From NCBI GenBank assembly GCA_947258465.1, contig CAMYIQ010000289.1, positions 1 through 13,440 of the forward strand: a stretch of DNA of 13,440 bases. Reading direction: 5' to 3'. The position numbers and the translations under genes are program-made. This DNA comes from an uncultured Erythrobacter sp. GTDB taxonomy: Bacteria; Pseudomonadota; Alphaproteobacteria; Sphingomonadales; Sphingomonadaceae. Shown here one piece after another: positions 7,040-13,440 of this stretch (position 1 is its first letter; every line of letters begins with the position of its first letter). Under the pieces are notes generated by a model that saw nothing but the letters and a program-made list of their open reading frames with translations, did no database searches and was not told the DNA's origin.

Positions 7040-7954
7040 ATGCAGATCCTGCGCACGCCGTCCGAACGTTTCGCCGAAATTCCGGATTACCCGTTTGCGG
7101 AAAACTGGTTCAAGGTCGATCTTGGCGACGGGCTGACCGCCCGGCAGCACTATGTCGACGAGGGGCCGAAAGACGCTCCGCCGGTCTTGTTGTTTCACGG
7201 CGAGCCGAGCTGGTCTTTCCTCTATCGCAAGATGATCCCGGTCCTTGTCGACGCCGGTTTCCGCGTGCTGGCCCCCGACCTGATCGGCTTCGGCAAGAGC
7301 GACAAGCCCGACGATATCGGGTTCTACACCTATGCCCGCCATGTCGCCTGGTTGAAGCAGTGGCGCATGGCGGTCGAACCGCGACCGGCGGCGCTGTTCT
7401 GCCAGGACTGGGGCGGATTGCTCGGCCTGCGCATGGTCGCGCATGACCCCGACCTGTTTGCCTGCGTCGTTGCCAGCAATACCTTCCTGCCCGCCGGCGG
7501 CACACCCAGTCAGGCTTTTCTCGCTTGGCGCGAGTTTGCGAAAAGCTCGCCCGATTTCCGTATCGGTCCCCTGCTCGACCGCGCTACCGCAACGCCGCGC
7601 AGCGAAGCCGAGATCGCCGCCTACGACGCCCCCTTCCCCGACGAACCGTCCAAGGCCGGCGCGCGCGCCTTCCCCGCGCTCGTACCGGTCGAGGATGGCA
7701 TGCCCGGCGTTGAAGACAACAAGCAGGCCTGGCCTTCGTTCGCAGCCTACGACAAGCCCTTCCTGACCCTGTTCGGCGAAGACGATCCGGTGACCAAAGG
7801 CAGCGAGAAATTCCTGGTCGAGCGCATTGTCGGCGCGAAAGGCCAGCCCCACCGAACGCTGCCGAATTGCGGACATTTCTGCCAGGAGGACCAGCCCGAG
7901 GCGCTGGCGCAGGGCGTAATCGACACGGCGCGCAAGGCGGGCCATCTGGTTTGA
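7040..7954 (+). CDS. Haloalkane dehalogenase, subfamily I (DhlA-like)
   Basis: A 304-residue alpha/beta hydrolase that would cleave carbon-halogen bonds of small haloalkanes by an Asp nucleophile, giving an alcohol and halide. Visible elements: oxyanion and halide region HGEPSWSFLYRKMIP with Glu55 (53-67); nucleophile elbow CQDWGG with Asp123 and halide-binding Trp124; a cap-domain Trp163 (FLAWREF) as candidate second halide ligand; acid Asp249 (FGEDDPV); catalytic His279 (NCGHFCQED). An acid after strand beta-7 and two tryptophans fit subfamily I. The ATG has a strong AAGGAG site. The stop overlaps the TTG of the MFS gene. Natural substrate unknown; other alpha/beta hydrolases are less likely because of the QDWGG and GEPSW pair. 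Confidence 0.9.
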   Translation: MQILRTPSERFAEIPDYPFAENWFKVDLGDGLTARQHYVDEGPKDAPPVLLFHGEPSWSFLYRKMIPVLVDAGFRVLAPDLIGFGKSDKPDDIGFYTYARHVAWLKQWRMAVEPRPAALFCQDWGGLLGLRMVAHDPDLFACVVASNTFLPAGGTPSQAFLAWREFAKSSPDFRIGPLLDRATATPRSEAEIAAYDAPFPDEPSKAGARAFPALVPVEDGMPGVEDNKQAWPSFAAYDKPFLTLFGEDDPVTKGSEKFLVERIVGAKGQPHRTLPNCGHFCQEDQPEALAQGVIDTARKAGHLV

Positions 7955-9129
7955 ACCAGCCCGCGCGACTGACCGGCGCACAGGAAACCTCGCTCGCCAT
8001 TGCGGCAGCGGTGGTGACTGCCAACGCCTATTACATCCATCCGATCATCGGCGATGTCGCCGATCATTTCGGCGTGAGCCATGCACGAATAGGGCTCGTA
8101 CCCGCGCTCAATCAGCTCGCACTGGCAGTCGGGATCTTCATGCTGCTCCCGCTCGGCGACCGGATATCGAACCGCCGCCTGACGATCGCCTTCGCCACCG
8201 GTCAGACCGTGTCGCTGGCCATCATGACACTAGCCGAAGGATTTCCTCTCTTCGTGCTGGGCTCTACCCTGCTGGGCTATTTCACCATCGCCCCGTATCT
8301 CCTGCCCGCCTACGCTTCCAAACGCGTGGCCCCGGAACGGCTCGGCCAAGTGACTGCCAAACTGGCGGCGGGTATCATTCTCGGCATTCTGGTGGCCCGT
8401 GTCGGCGCGGGCGTCGTTTCCGAACGATACGGCTGGCGCGCCGTTTACTGGATGGCGACAGCGCTCATGCTGGCAGTCACCATCGCCTTGCCGCGGTTGA
8501 TGGAGGGCGGGGAACGCTCCGCCGAAGGGCGCCAGTCCTATCGTGACCTGCTGTTCTCGGTCTTCCCGCTTGTCGGAAGGCACAAGGAAGTGTTGCTCTC
8601 GGGCGCGATCCAGGCCCTCAACTTCGCGCAGTTTATTGCCGTGTGGTTGGGGCTGGCGCTCTACCTCACCTCTCCGCAAATGGGATATGGCACCGATACG
8701 GTCGGGTATCTGGCCGGTCTGGCGGCGGTCAGCATCATCTCCACGCCGCGACTGGGACGATGGGCAGATCATGTCGGCCCGCGAAAGGCCCGCACCATAT
8801 TCGCAGTGGTCCAGTTCGCGGGTATCCTTCTCCTATGGCCTCTCGGCGGTTCGCTGTGGGGATTGCTCGTGCCCCTGATCATCACGAACCTGGTCGGGCC
8901 GGGAGTGGACGTGACCGGACGTATGACATTCCTCGCTCTGGACCCTGCGATCCGGACCCGACTGACCACCGTCTATGTCGTGATTATGTTCATCGGCGGC
9001 GGGCTCGGCAGTTATGCCGGAACTGCCGCCTATGACGCCTACGGCTGGGCCGGGACCTGCATCCTGCTCGGCCTATGCTCGGTGACACTTACCACGCTCG
9101 CCGCACTCGCACGTCGATTCGGTCGGTGA
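7951..9129 (+). CDS. MFS transporter coupled to the dehalogenase gene
   Basis: A 392-residue protein with about 12 hydrophobic helices in two halves. A motif-A-like loop LPLGDRISNRR (66-76) follows TM2, and its echo LGRWADHVGPRKAR (near 267-280) lies in the second half. Together these mark the major facilitator superfamily, drug:H+ antiporter-like branch. The start is taken as TTG 7951, which overlaps the dehalogenase stop as TTGA; further upstream the frame runs inside the dehalogenase gene without a ribosome site. The tight overlap suggests it moves a substrate or product linked to the dehalogenase, or exports a stressor, but the cargo cannot be read from sequence. It ends 19 bp before the tRNA 3' end, convergent with it. 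Confidence 0.87.
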   Translation: MNQPARLTGAQETSLAIAAAVVTANAYYIHPIIGDVADHFGVSHARIGLVPALNQLALAVGIFMLLPLGDRISNRRLTIAFATGQTVSLAIMTLAEGFPLFVLGSTLLGYFTIAPYLLPAYASKRVAPERLGQVTAKLAAGIILGILVARVGAGVVSERYGWRAVYWMATALMLAVTIALPRLMEGGERSAEGRQSYRDLLFSVFPLVGRHKEVLLSGAIQALNFAQFIAVWLGLALYLTSPQMGYGTDTVGYLAGLAAVSIISTPRLGRWADHVGPRKARTIFAVVQFAGILLLWPLGGSLWGLLVPLIITNLVGPGVDVTGRMTFLALDPAIRTRLTTVYVVIMFIGGGLGSYAGTAAYDAYGWAGTCILLGLCSVTLTTLAALARRFGR

Positions 9130-9148
9130 CGCCGTAGGAAAGGGAGAA

Positions 9149-9225
9149 TGGCGCGCCCGACAGGATTCGAACCTGTGGCCCCCAGATTAGGAATCTGATG
9201 CTCTATCCGACTGAGCTACGGGCGC
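9149..9225 (-). tRNA. tRNA-Arg (anticodon CCU)
   Basis: A full 77-nt cloverleaf on the minus strand: acceptor GCGCCCG/CGGGCGC, D-arm GCTC/GAGC, anticodon stem TCAGA/TCTGG with loop TTCCTAA (anticodon CCT at 9191-9189), variable loop GGGCC, T-arm ACAGG/CCTGT with TTCGAAT, discriminator G and an encoded CCA (9151-9149). It reads the rare AGG codon. No partial copy of its 3' end, as an integrated element would leave, is seen in the window. Confidence 0.97.
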
Positions 9226-9235
9226 TCCGGAGCCC

Positions 9236-9263
9236 CGTATAGCGGCTCGGTCCAAGGTGGCAA
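9236..9263 (-). promoter_or_regulatory. Candidate promoter of tRNA-Arg
   Basis: On the minus strand TTGCCA (9263-9258) and TATACG (9241-9236) are 16 nt apart. The expected transcript start near 9229 lies about 4 nt before the mature tRNA 5' end. The -35 box begins directly after the DUF1178 stop codon. Confidence 0.42.
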
Positions 9264-9725
9264 TCAGTTGAGTTCGTCGGGCGGGGCAACGGGAACGATC
9301 AGCGGAGCGACGGCGATCCCCTCGGCGAGCATGTCTTCCGCCTCGTCCTTCGTCGTGCGTCCGTGGATCGGGGCTTCGTCCGCCTCGCCATAATGCATCT
9401 CGCGCGCCTTTTCGGCGAACCGATCGCCCACCCAGGTGCTGTTTTCGAGCGCCTTGGCCTGGGCCTTGGCGAGCGTTTCCAGCGCCTTCTTGACCTCCGT
9501 CGGCATTTCCCCGGTCGCCAATTGAGTGACATCTCCGCCACTCGGCTCGCGCATGCTACCCTTGGCCGGTACGGAAGGCGCCATCGGCGCTTTGGCGACC
9601 TCGGCACTGCCACATGCCGGGCAGGCCAACAGGCCCCTGGCCTTCTGATCGGCATAATCGTCGGACGAGCCGAACCAGCCTTCGAACCGGTGGCCTTCAT
9701 CGCAAGAGAGGTCGAATACGATCAT
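9264..9725 (-). CDS. DUF1178 family protein with zinc-ribbon-like N-terminus
   Basis: A 153-residue cytosolic protein of unknown function. The N-terminus MIVFDLSCDEGHRFEGWF with Cys8 and His12, followed by CPAC (Cys35, Cys38), is typical of DUF1178 and could hold a zinc ion. A Lys/Ala-rich helical middle (about 75-100) and a conserved-looking segment with WVGDRFAEKAREMHYGE follow. The family usually sits next to the carbon-nitrogen hydrolase and grxC genes in alphaproteobacteria, as here (9 nt downstream of the hydrolase), so a shared role in thiol or glutathione metabolism is a reasonable inference. Confidence 0.9.
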   Translation of the reverse strand: MIVFDLSCDEGHRFEGWFGSSDDYADQKARGLLACPACGSAEVAKAPMAPSVPAKGSMREPSGGDVTQLATGEMPTEVKKALETLAKAQAKALENSTWVGDRFAEKAREMHYGEADEAPIHGRTTKDEAEDMLAEGIAVAPLIVPVAPPDELN

Positions 9726-9734
9726 CGTGCCGGC

Positions 9735-10553
9735 CTATTTGGCGATTTCGCGGCGATTGGCAAGGCTTGGCACCTGTTCGCGCACGGTGGCAATGCGGGC
9801 AAGGTCGAGATCGGCGAAGTCCAGCCCGGCCTGTTCGCCACCGAGGTCGAGCAGCACCTCGCCCCAGGGGTCGACCACGAGACTGTGACCATAGGTACGG
9901 CGGCCATCTTCGTGCTTGCCTACCTGTGCGGCGGCAATGACGAACGCACTCGCTTCGATCGCCCGCGCACGCTGCAATACGTGCCAGTGCGCGCTGCCCG
10001 TCGGAACCGTGAAAGCAGCGGGAATGGCGATGCAATCGCAGTGCGCGCGCCCGAGCGCCTCGAACAGCGCCGGAAACCGGATGTCGTAGCAAATCGAGAG
10101 GCCGAGCCTTCCAACAGGGGTGTCGGCGACGGTCACGACCTCGTCGCCCGGCCTATAGGCATTCGATTCGCGCCAGCTTTCGCCGCTGGCAAGATCGACG
10201 TCGAACATATGAATCTTGTCGTAGCGCGCGGCGATTTCCCCGCGCGGATCGATCACGAAGGCGCGATTGGCCCATCGCCCGTCATCGGTAGCCACGGCCA
10301 GCGAACCCAGCGAAACCCAAAGGCCGGCCTTGCTGGCCGCATCGCGGGCCATGGCAAGGGCCGGTGTCTCCCGTTCGGCCGCGATCGTGCCCGCCGCGCG
10401 GCTTCGGTCACGATCGAGCAGGCCGGACATTTCGGGCGTGAACAGCATCGCCGCCCCCTCCCCCGCAGCTCGCGCTACGGCATCGGCAATCGTATGTGCA
10501 TTGGCTTCCGGATCGATTCCGGAAGTCATCTGAAGGACGGCGATCCTGGACAT
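9735..10553 (-). CDS. Carbon-nitrogen hydrolase, Nit1-like (probable deaminated glutathione amidase)
   Basis: A 272-residue nitrilase-superfamily enzyme with the full catalytic triad: Glu41 (FTPEMS), Lys113 (RYDKIHMFD) and Cys155 (SICYDIRFP). The KIHMFDVD stretch and the length fit the Nit1/Nit2 branch, whose members hydrolyse deaminated glutathione (Nit1) or alpha-ketoglutaramate (Nit2). The start ATG follows the grxC stop with no spacer (TGAATG), so the genes are translationally coupled. Linkage to a glutaredoxin fits a glutathione-repair role. The exact substrate is inferred, not seen. Confidence 0.9.
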   Translation of the reverse strand: MSRIAVLQMTSGIDPEANAHTIADAVARAAGEGAAMLFTPEMSGLLDRDRSRAAGTIAAERETPALAMARDAASKAGLWVSLGSLAVATDDGRWANRAFVIDPRGEIAARYDKIHMFDVDLASGESWRESNAYRPGDEVVTVADTPVGRLGLSICYDIRFPALFEALGRAHCDCIAIPAAFTVPTGSAHWHVLQRARAIEASAFVIAAAQVGKHEDGRRTYGHSLVVDPWGEVLLDLGGEQAGLDFADLDLARIATVREQVPSLANRREIAK

Positions 10554-10817
10554 TCAGCCGGTCAGCAAAGCGTCAAGCTTGCCCTCACGTTCGAGCGCGG
10601 CGAGTTCGTCCGACCCGCCGACATGCGTATCGCCGACGAAAATCTGCGGCACGGTCATCGCGCCGGGCGCCCGCTGCAGCATTTCCTCGCGCTTGGGGCC
10701 GCCCATCGTGATGTCGAACTCGGTGTAATCCACCCCCTTTTCATCGAGCAGGCGCTTTGCGCGGAAACAATACCCGCAGCCGAATTTGGTATAGATGTCC
10801 ACTTGGGGTTGGTTCAT
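10554..10817 (-). CDS. grxC: Glutaredoxin 3 (GrxC type)
   Basis: An 87-residue thioredoxin-fold protein that reduces disulfides and glutathione mixed disulfides. Its active site is CGYC (14-17, in YTKFGCGYCFRAK), then the cis-Pro motif TVPQIF (55-60) and the glutathione-binding GGSDEL (67-72). E. coli Grx3 has CPYC; Gly in place of Pro may shift the redox potential. ATG 10817-10815 is chosen because AAGGGA lies 7 nt upstream; a longer frame upstream adds 14 residues that do not belong to the domain. It is the first gene of the grxC / amidase / DUF1178 group and is divergent from hsp20. Confidence 0.93.
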   Translation of the reverse strand: MNQPQVDIYTKFGCGYCFRAKRLLDEKGVDYTEFDITMGGPKREEMLQRAPGAMTVPQIFVGDTHVGGSDELAALEREGKLDALLTG

Positions 10818-10865
10818 CGAATATCCCTTGTATCTCAAAGACAAATCTAGGGCACACACGAAGCT

Positions 10866-10893
10866 CTTGAAAGCCGAAATGGTGCGCCTATCT
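10866..10893 (+). promoter_or_regulatory. RpoH (sigma-32) heat-shock promoter of hsp20
   Basis: CTTGAAA (10866-10872) and CCTATCT (10887-10893) match the alphaproteobacterial RpoH pattern CTTG-N17-CyTATnT, with exactly 17 nt between CTTG and CCTAT. Transcription would start near 10900, leaving a leader of about 85 nt before the hsp20 ATG. The gene it serves makes the assignment stronger. Confidence 0.78.
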
Positions 10894-10915
10894 CGAAAGC
10901 GTCGCCACTATGGGT

Positions 10916-10952
10916 GTGGCGGCGACGGGGCGCCGAATGCGGGCCCCGCCAC
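10916..10952 (+). promoter_or_regulatory. GC-rich hairpin in the hsp20 leader
   Basis: GTGGCGG (10916-10922) pairs perfectly with CCGCCAC (10946-10952). An alternative fold pairs CGGGGC (10926-10931) with GCCCCG (10943-10948), closed by GTGG/CCAC outside. It lies in the predicted 5' UTR, 16 nt before the AGAGGA ribosome site (10969-10974). It may be an RNA thermometer element or simply a stabilising stem. It does not cover the ribosome site itself and no classic ROSE motif is visible. Confidence 0.4.
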
Positions 10953-10983
10953 CATAGAATCGCTCACAAGAGGATTTGTTTCG

Positions 10984-11457
10984 ATGAACCGTATGGACCT
11001 TACCCCTTTTCGTCGCTCCACCGTCGGATTCGACCGTGTTTTCGACCTGATGGAACGCCAGGCTCGCAATGCCGGCGGCGACAACTACCCCCCCTTCAAT
11101 ATTGAGCGCCGCGGTGAAGATGAATACCGTATCACCTTGGCTGTGGCCGGATTCCGCAAGGGCGATCTCGACATCGTCGCGCAACAGAACCTGCTGGTCG
11201 TCACCGGTAAAAAGCGGGACGAACTGGCGGAAGGCGAAATGCTGCATGTCGGCATCGCGAATCGTGGGTTCGAGCGCCGCTTCGAACTGGCCGATTACGT
11301 GCGAGTGGCGAATGCCGATCTCGCCGATGGATTGCTCGTCATCGATCTCGTGCGGGAAGTGCCCGAAGCAATGCGGCCCAAGAAGATCGCGATCGGCGGC
11401 CAGCAACCGCTCGAAGTGGTGAAGGATGACGAGGAAGACGGCAGCAAGGCTGCCTGA
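10984..11457 (+). CDS. Hsp20 / IbpA-type small heat-shock protein
   Basis: A 157-residue ATP-independent holdase chaperone. A short N-terminal region (MNRMDLTPFRRSTVGFDRVFDLME) typical of the IbpA group precedes an alpha-crystallin domain (about 35-130) with the ADLADGLLVIDL signature (111-122). The I-x-I motif IAI (135-137) then lies in an acidic C-terminal tail. ATG 10984 is preceded by AGAGGA; the frame is open further upstream but only through the promoter and leader. It is monocistronic between an RpoH promoter and a strong terminator. Confidence 0.95.
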   Translation: MNRMDLTPFRRSTVGFDRVFDLMERQARNAGGDNYPPFNIERRGEDEYRITLAVAGFRKGDLDIVAQQNLLVVTGKKRDELAEGEMLHVGIANRGFERRFELADYVRVANADLADGLLVIDLVREVPEAMRPKKIAIGGQQPLEVVKDDEEDGSKAA

Positions 11458-11489
11458 ACCCGACACTCACAACTCGATTGAAACCGATA

Positions 11490-11514
11490 GGGGGCGGAAC
11501 TCGGTTCCGCCCCC
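11490..11514 (+). terminator. Terminator of hsp20
   Basis: GGGGGCGGAAC (11490-11500) and GTTCCGCCCCC (11504-11514) form a perfect 11-bp stem with a TCG loop, 32 nt after the hsp20 stop. The T-tail is poor (TTT at 11521-11523), so stalling would rely on the very stable stem. Confidence 0.7.
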
Positions 11515-11664
11515 GCGACGTTTGACGCCGCCTAACCTCGAAATCGGCCGTCCGGGTCGCAGAAGACAGCCGTCATCGAGGCAAGCCCCACCGCTTGCTA
11601 GCGAAGCGCATGTCTCGAAAGTTCCGCATAAGACTGCGGAAACAGGTGTATCCTGCATTATCTA

Positions 11665-11694
11665 TATCAAAAGATAAACCCGCGGATCGCGCGG
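11665..11694 (-). terminator. Probable terminator of pyrG
   Basis: On the minus strand the all-GC stem CCGCG/CGCGG (11694-11690/11684-11680) with a 5-nt loop is followed by the T-rich tail GTTTATCTTTTGATA. It lies about 80 nt past the pyrG stop. The stem is only 5 bp, so this is a moderate call. Confidence 0.45.
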
Positions 11695-11774
11695 CACGGC
11701 GATTTTGTCGCCTCGTTACAAGTGCGCAAACAGGGTATATCCAAGATTTCAGCCGCTTAAGGAGCCGCGCGATA

Positions 11775-13418
11775 TTACGGTGTGCTAGACCAGACGGGCC
11801 TGTTCCAGCGCCGCGCCGACAAATCCGGCGAAAAGCTGTGCGGATCGAACGGTTTCGATTTCAATTCGGGGTGAAACTGCACCCCTACGAACCAGGGATG
11901 ATCGGGTCGCTCCACGATTTCGGGAAGAAGCCCGTCGGGCGACATTCCGGAAAAGATCAGCCCCTGCTTTTCAAGCGGTTCGACATAGGCACCGTTAACC
12001 TCGTATCGATGACGATGGCGCTCCGAGATCGTCGTAGCCCCTCCGTAGATGTTCGACACATGACTATTCGCCGCCAGAGCCGCATCGTAAGCACCCAGGC
12101 GCATCGTCCCACCAAGGTCCCCTCCCGCTTCGCGGGTCTGCAGTCCTTCCTCGGTCATCCATTCGGTAATGATGCCTACAACCGGTTCTTCGGTTTCACC
12201 GAACTCGGTTGAGGAAGCCCTGTCGAATCCCGCCGTGCGTGCGGCTTCGATACAGGCCATCTGCATGCCGAGGCAGATGCCGAGAAACGGCACCTTGCGC
12301 TCGCGGGCGAACCGCACTGCGGCAATCTTGCCTTCGCTCCCCCTCTCGCCGAAACCGCCCGGCACCAGAATGCCGTGCATCGGCTCGAGCTTGGCGGCGA
12401 TCTCGGCGTCTTCGCCTTCGAAAACCTCGGCGTCGATCCATTTCAGATTGACCTTGACGCGGTGGGCCATGCCCCCATGCACCAGAGCTTCGTTCAGCGA
12501 TTTATAGGCGTCCTGAAGGCCGACATACTTGCCCACGATCCCGATCGTAACCTCACCTTCGGGGTTCGAATGACGATCGACCACATCGTACCAGCGCGAA
12601 AGGTCCGGATCGGGAGCGTCGGTGATACCGAAGGCGCGCAGCACTTCGGTATCGAGTCCTTCGCCGTGATATTGCAAGGGCACCGAATAGATCGACGGCG
12701 CATCGAGCGCCGGGATAACCGCTTCCTTACGGACATTGCAGAAATTCGCGATTTTCTGCCGCTCGCCATCGGGGATGGGATGTTCGGCGCGGCATAGCAG
12801 CACGTCGGGCTTGATACCGAGGCTGGCGAGTTCGCGTACCGAGTGCTGGGTCGGCTTGGTCTTCAGCTCACCCGCCGCCGCGATGTAAGGAACCAGCGTG
12901 ACGTGAACGCTCAGCGTTTGCCATGGCTCCAGATCGTTGCGAAGCTGCCGGATCGCTTCCATGAAGGGCAGACCTTCGATATCGCCGACCGTGCCGCCGA
13001 TTTCGCACAGGATGAAATCGTGATCGTCCTGCCCTGCAAGGGCGAAGGCCTTGATCTCGTCGGTGACATGCGGAACCACCTGCACCGTCGCGCCGAGATA
13101 GTCGCCGCGGCGTTCCTTGGCGATGATGTCCTGATATATCCGGCCCGAGGTGATGTTATCGCCCTGATGCGCCGAAACGCCTGTGAAGCGTTCATAGTGA
13201 CCGAGGTCGAGATCGGTCTCGGCCCCGTCATCGGTCACATAGACCTCGCCGTGCTGATAAGGGGACATCGTCCCCGGATCGACGTTTAAATAGGGGTCGA
13301 ATTTCCGAATACGGACCTTGTAGCCGCGCGCCTGGAGGAGAGCAGCAAGCGATGCTGCCATGAGACCTTTGCCAAGCGAGGAGACCACGCCGCCGGTTAT
13401 GAAGATATACCGCGCCAT
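11775..13418 (-). CDS. pyrG: CTP synthase with an apparent frameshift near its C-terminus
   Basis: A 547-residue open frame for the enzyme that makes CTP from UTP, ATP and glutamine. The amidoligase domain (about 1-270) has the P-loop-like GGVVSSLGKG (9-18) and the CEIGGTVGDIE motif (138-148). The class I glutamine amidotransferase domain (about 290-525) has nucleophile Cys382 (GICLGMQ), His516 and Glu518 (QFHPELKS). The last 19 residues after PHS528 (FSPDLSARRWN and on) do not look like the family. In the -1 frame from 11835 the sequence reads LFAGFVGAALEQARLV and stops at TAG 11787-11785, the expected C-terminus, giving 544 residues. One base therefore appears to be missing around 11835-11837. 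The catalytic parts are intact. ATG 13418-13416 gives the canonical MARYIFITGG start. Confidence 0.95.
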   Translation of the reverse strand: MARYIFITGGVVSSLGKGLMAASLAALLQARGYKVRIRKFDPYLNVDPGTMSPYQHGEVYVTDDGAETDLDLGHYERFTGVSAHQGDNITSGRIYQDIIAKERRGDYLGATVQVVPHVTDEIKAFALAGQDDHDFILCEIGGTVGDIEGLPFMEAIRQLRNDLEPWQTLSVHVTLVPYIAAAGELKTKPTQHSVRELASLGIKPDVLLCRAEHPIPDGERQKIANFCNVRKEAVIPALDAPSIYSVPLQYHGEGLDTEVLRAFGITDAPDPDLSRWYDVVDRHSNPEGEVTIGIVGKYVGLQDAYKSLNEALVHGGMAHRVKVNLKWIDAEVFEGEDAEIAAKLEPMHGILVPGGFGERGSEGKIAAVRFARERKVPFLGICLGMQMACIEAARTAGFDRASSTEFGETEEPVVGIITEWMTEEGLQTREAGGDLGGTMRLGAYDAALAANSHVSNIYGGATTISERHRHRYEVNGAYVEPLEKQGLIFSGMSPDGLLPEIVERPDHPWFVGVQFHPELKSKPFDPHSFSPDLSARRWNRPVWSSTP

Positions 13419-13440
13419 GGGGGTCGGGCCTTAAGCTGAG

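Larger units (their letters stand above)
11458..11774. other. Intergenic region between convergent hsp20 and pyrG
   Basis: 317 bp without a supported gene. It holds the hsp20 terminator (11490-11514), a 7-bp hairpin TTCCGCA/TGCGGAA (11622-11628/11635-11641), an AT-rich patch (about 11655-11678) that belongs to the likely pyrG terminator, and a GGCGA/TCGCC mini-hairpin (11698-11712). Short open frames on both strands have no ribosome sites and unconvincing composition. Confidence 0.6.

Noticed and set aside
6020..7981. A 653-codon open frame on the minus strand, opposite the channel and dehalogenase genes
   Set aside because: It spans two well-supported plus-strand genes and their spacer; its protein is Asp/Arg/Gln/His-rich with no recognisable domain. 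This is the usual antisense shadow in GC-rich DNA.
9149..9225. tRNA-Arg as an integration site of a mobile element
   Set aside because: No repeated tRNA 3' end, integrase or change in base composition nearby.
11426..11677. Possible small gene in the hsp20-pyrG spacer
   Set aside because: It runs through the hsp20 3' end and terminator, is rich in Pro/Arg and has no ribosome site.

Overview
The window looks like ordinary core chromosome of a GC-rich alphaproteobacterium, most likely of the order Sphingomonadales (Erythrobacter/Sphingomonas type). This is inferred from gene content: a lipoyl-bearing PdhB beside PdhA and a DivIC-like gene, the grxC / carbon-nitrogen hydrolase / DUF1178 trio, an alphaproteobacterial-style RpoH promoter before hsp20, and strong G/C bias at third codon positions. 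I see no insertion sequence, prophage, CRISPR array or integron.

Left block (about 1-4135, minus strand): divIC-like gene, pdhA, pdhB, a degenerate squalene/phytoene synthase-like gene and a three-EF-hand membrane-anchored protein run in one direction with very short gaps from pdhA onward. This joins the E1 part of pyruvate dehydrogenase to two genes of uncertain role. The last gene converges on the tail of an unidentified plus-strand gene cut by the window edge.

Central block (about 4240-9129, plus strand): hppD (tyrosine catabolism) overlaps a VOC-family gene by 4 nt. An MscS-type mechanosensitive channel follows, then a subfamily-I-like haloalkane dehalogenase whose stop codon overlaps a TTG-started MFS transporter. 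Two structured leaders stand out: a perfect 11-bp hairpin abutting the Shine-Dalgarno of the channel gene, and mutually exclusive hairpins that could hide or expose the Shine-Dalgarno of the dehalogenase.

Right block (9149-13418): minus-strand tRNA-Arg(CCU), DUF1178, a Nit1-like amidase and grxC (the last three tightly packed). Divergent from these is plus-strand hsp20 with a very good RpoH promoter and a GC-rich leader hairpin, followed by a strong terminator. Minus-strand pyrG (CTP synthase) closes the window.

The most notable observation is in pyrG. Its reading frame is broken about 16 codons before the expected end. The conserved-looking C-terminus (LFAGFVGAALEQARLV, then TAG) sits intact in the -1 frame, as if one base were missing near 11835-11837. 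This is either a sequence error, a real frameshift allele or, less likely, a recoding site. I found no clear new multi-gene system; the remaining findings are regulatory structures and gene couplings.
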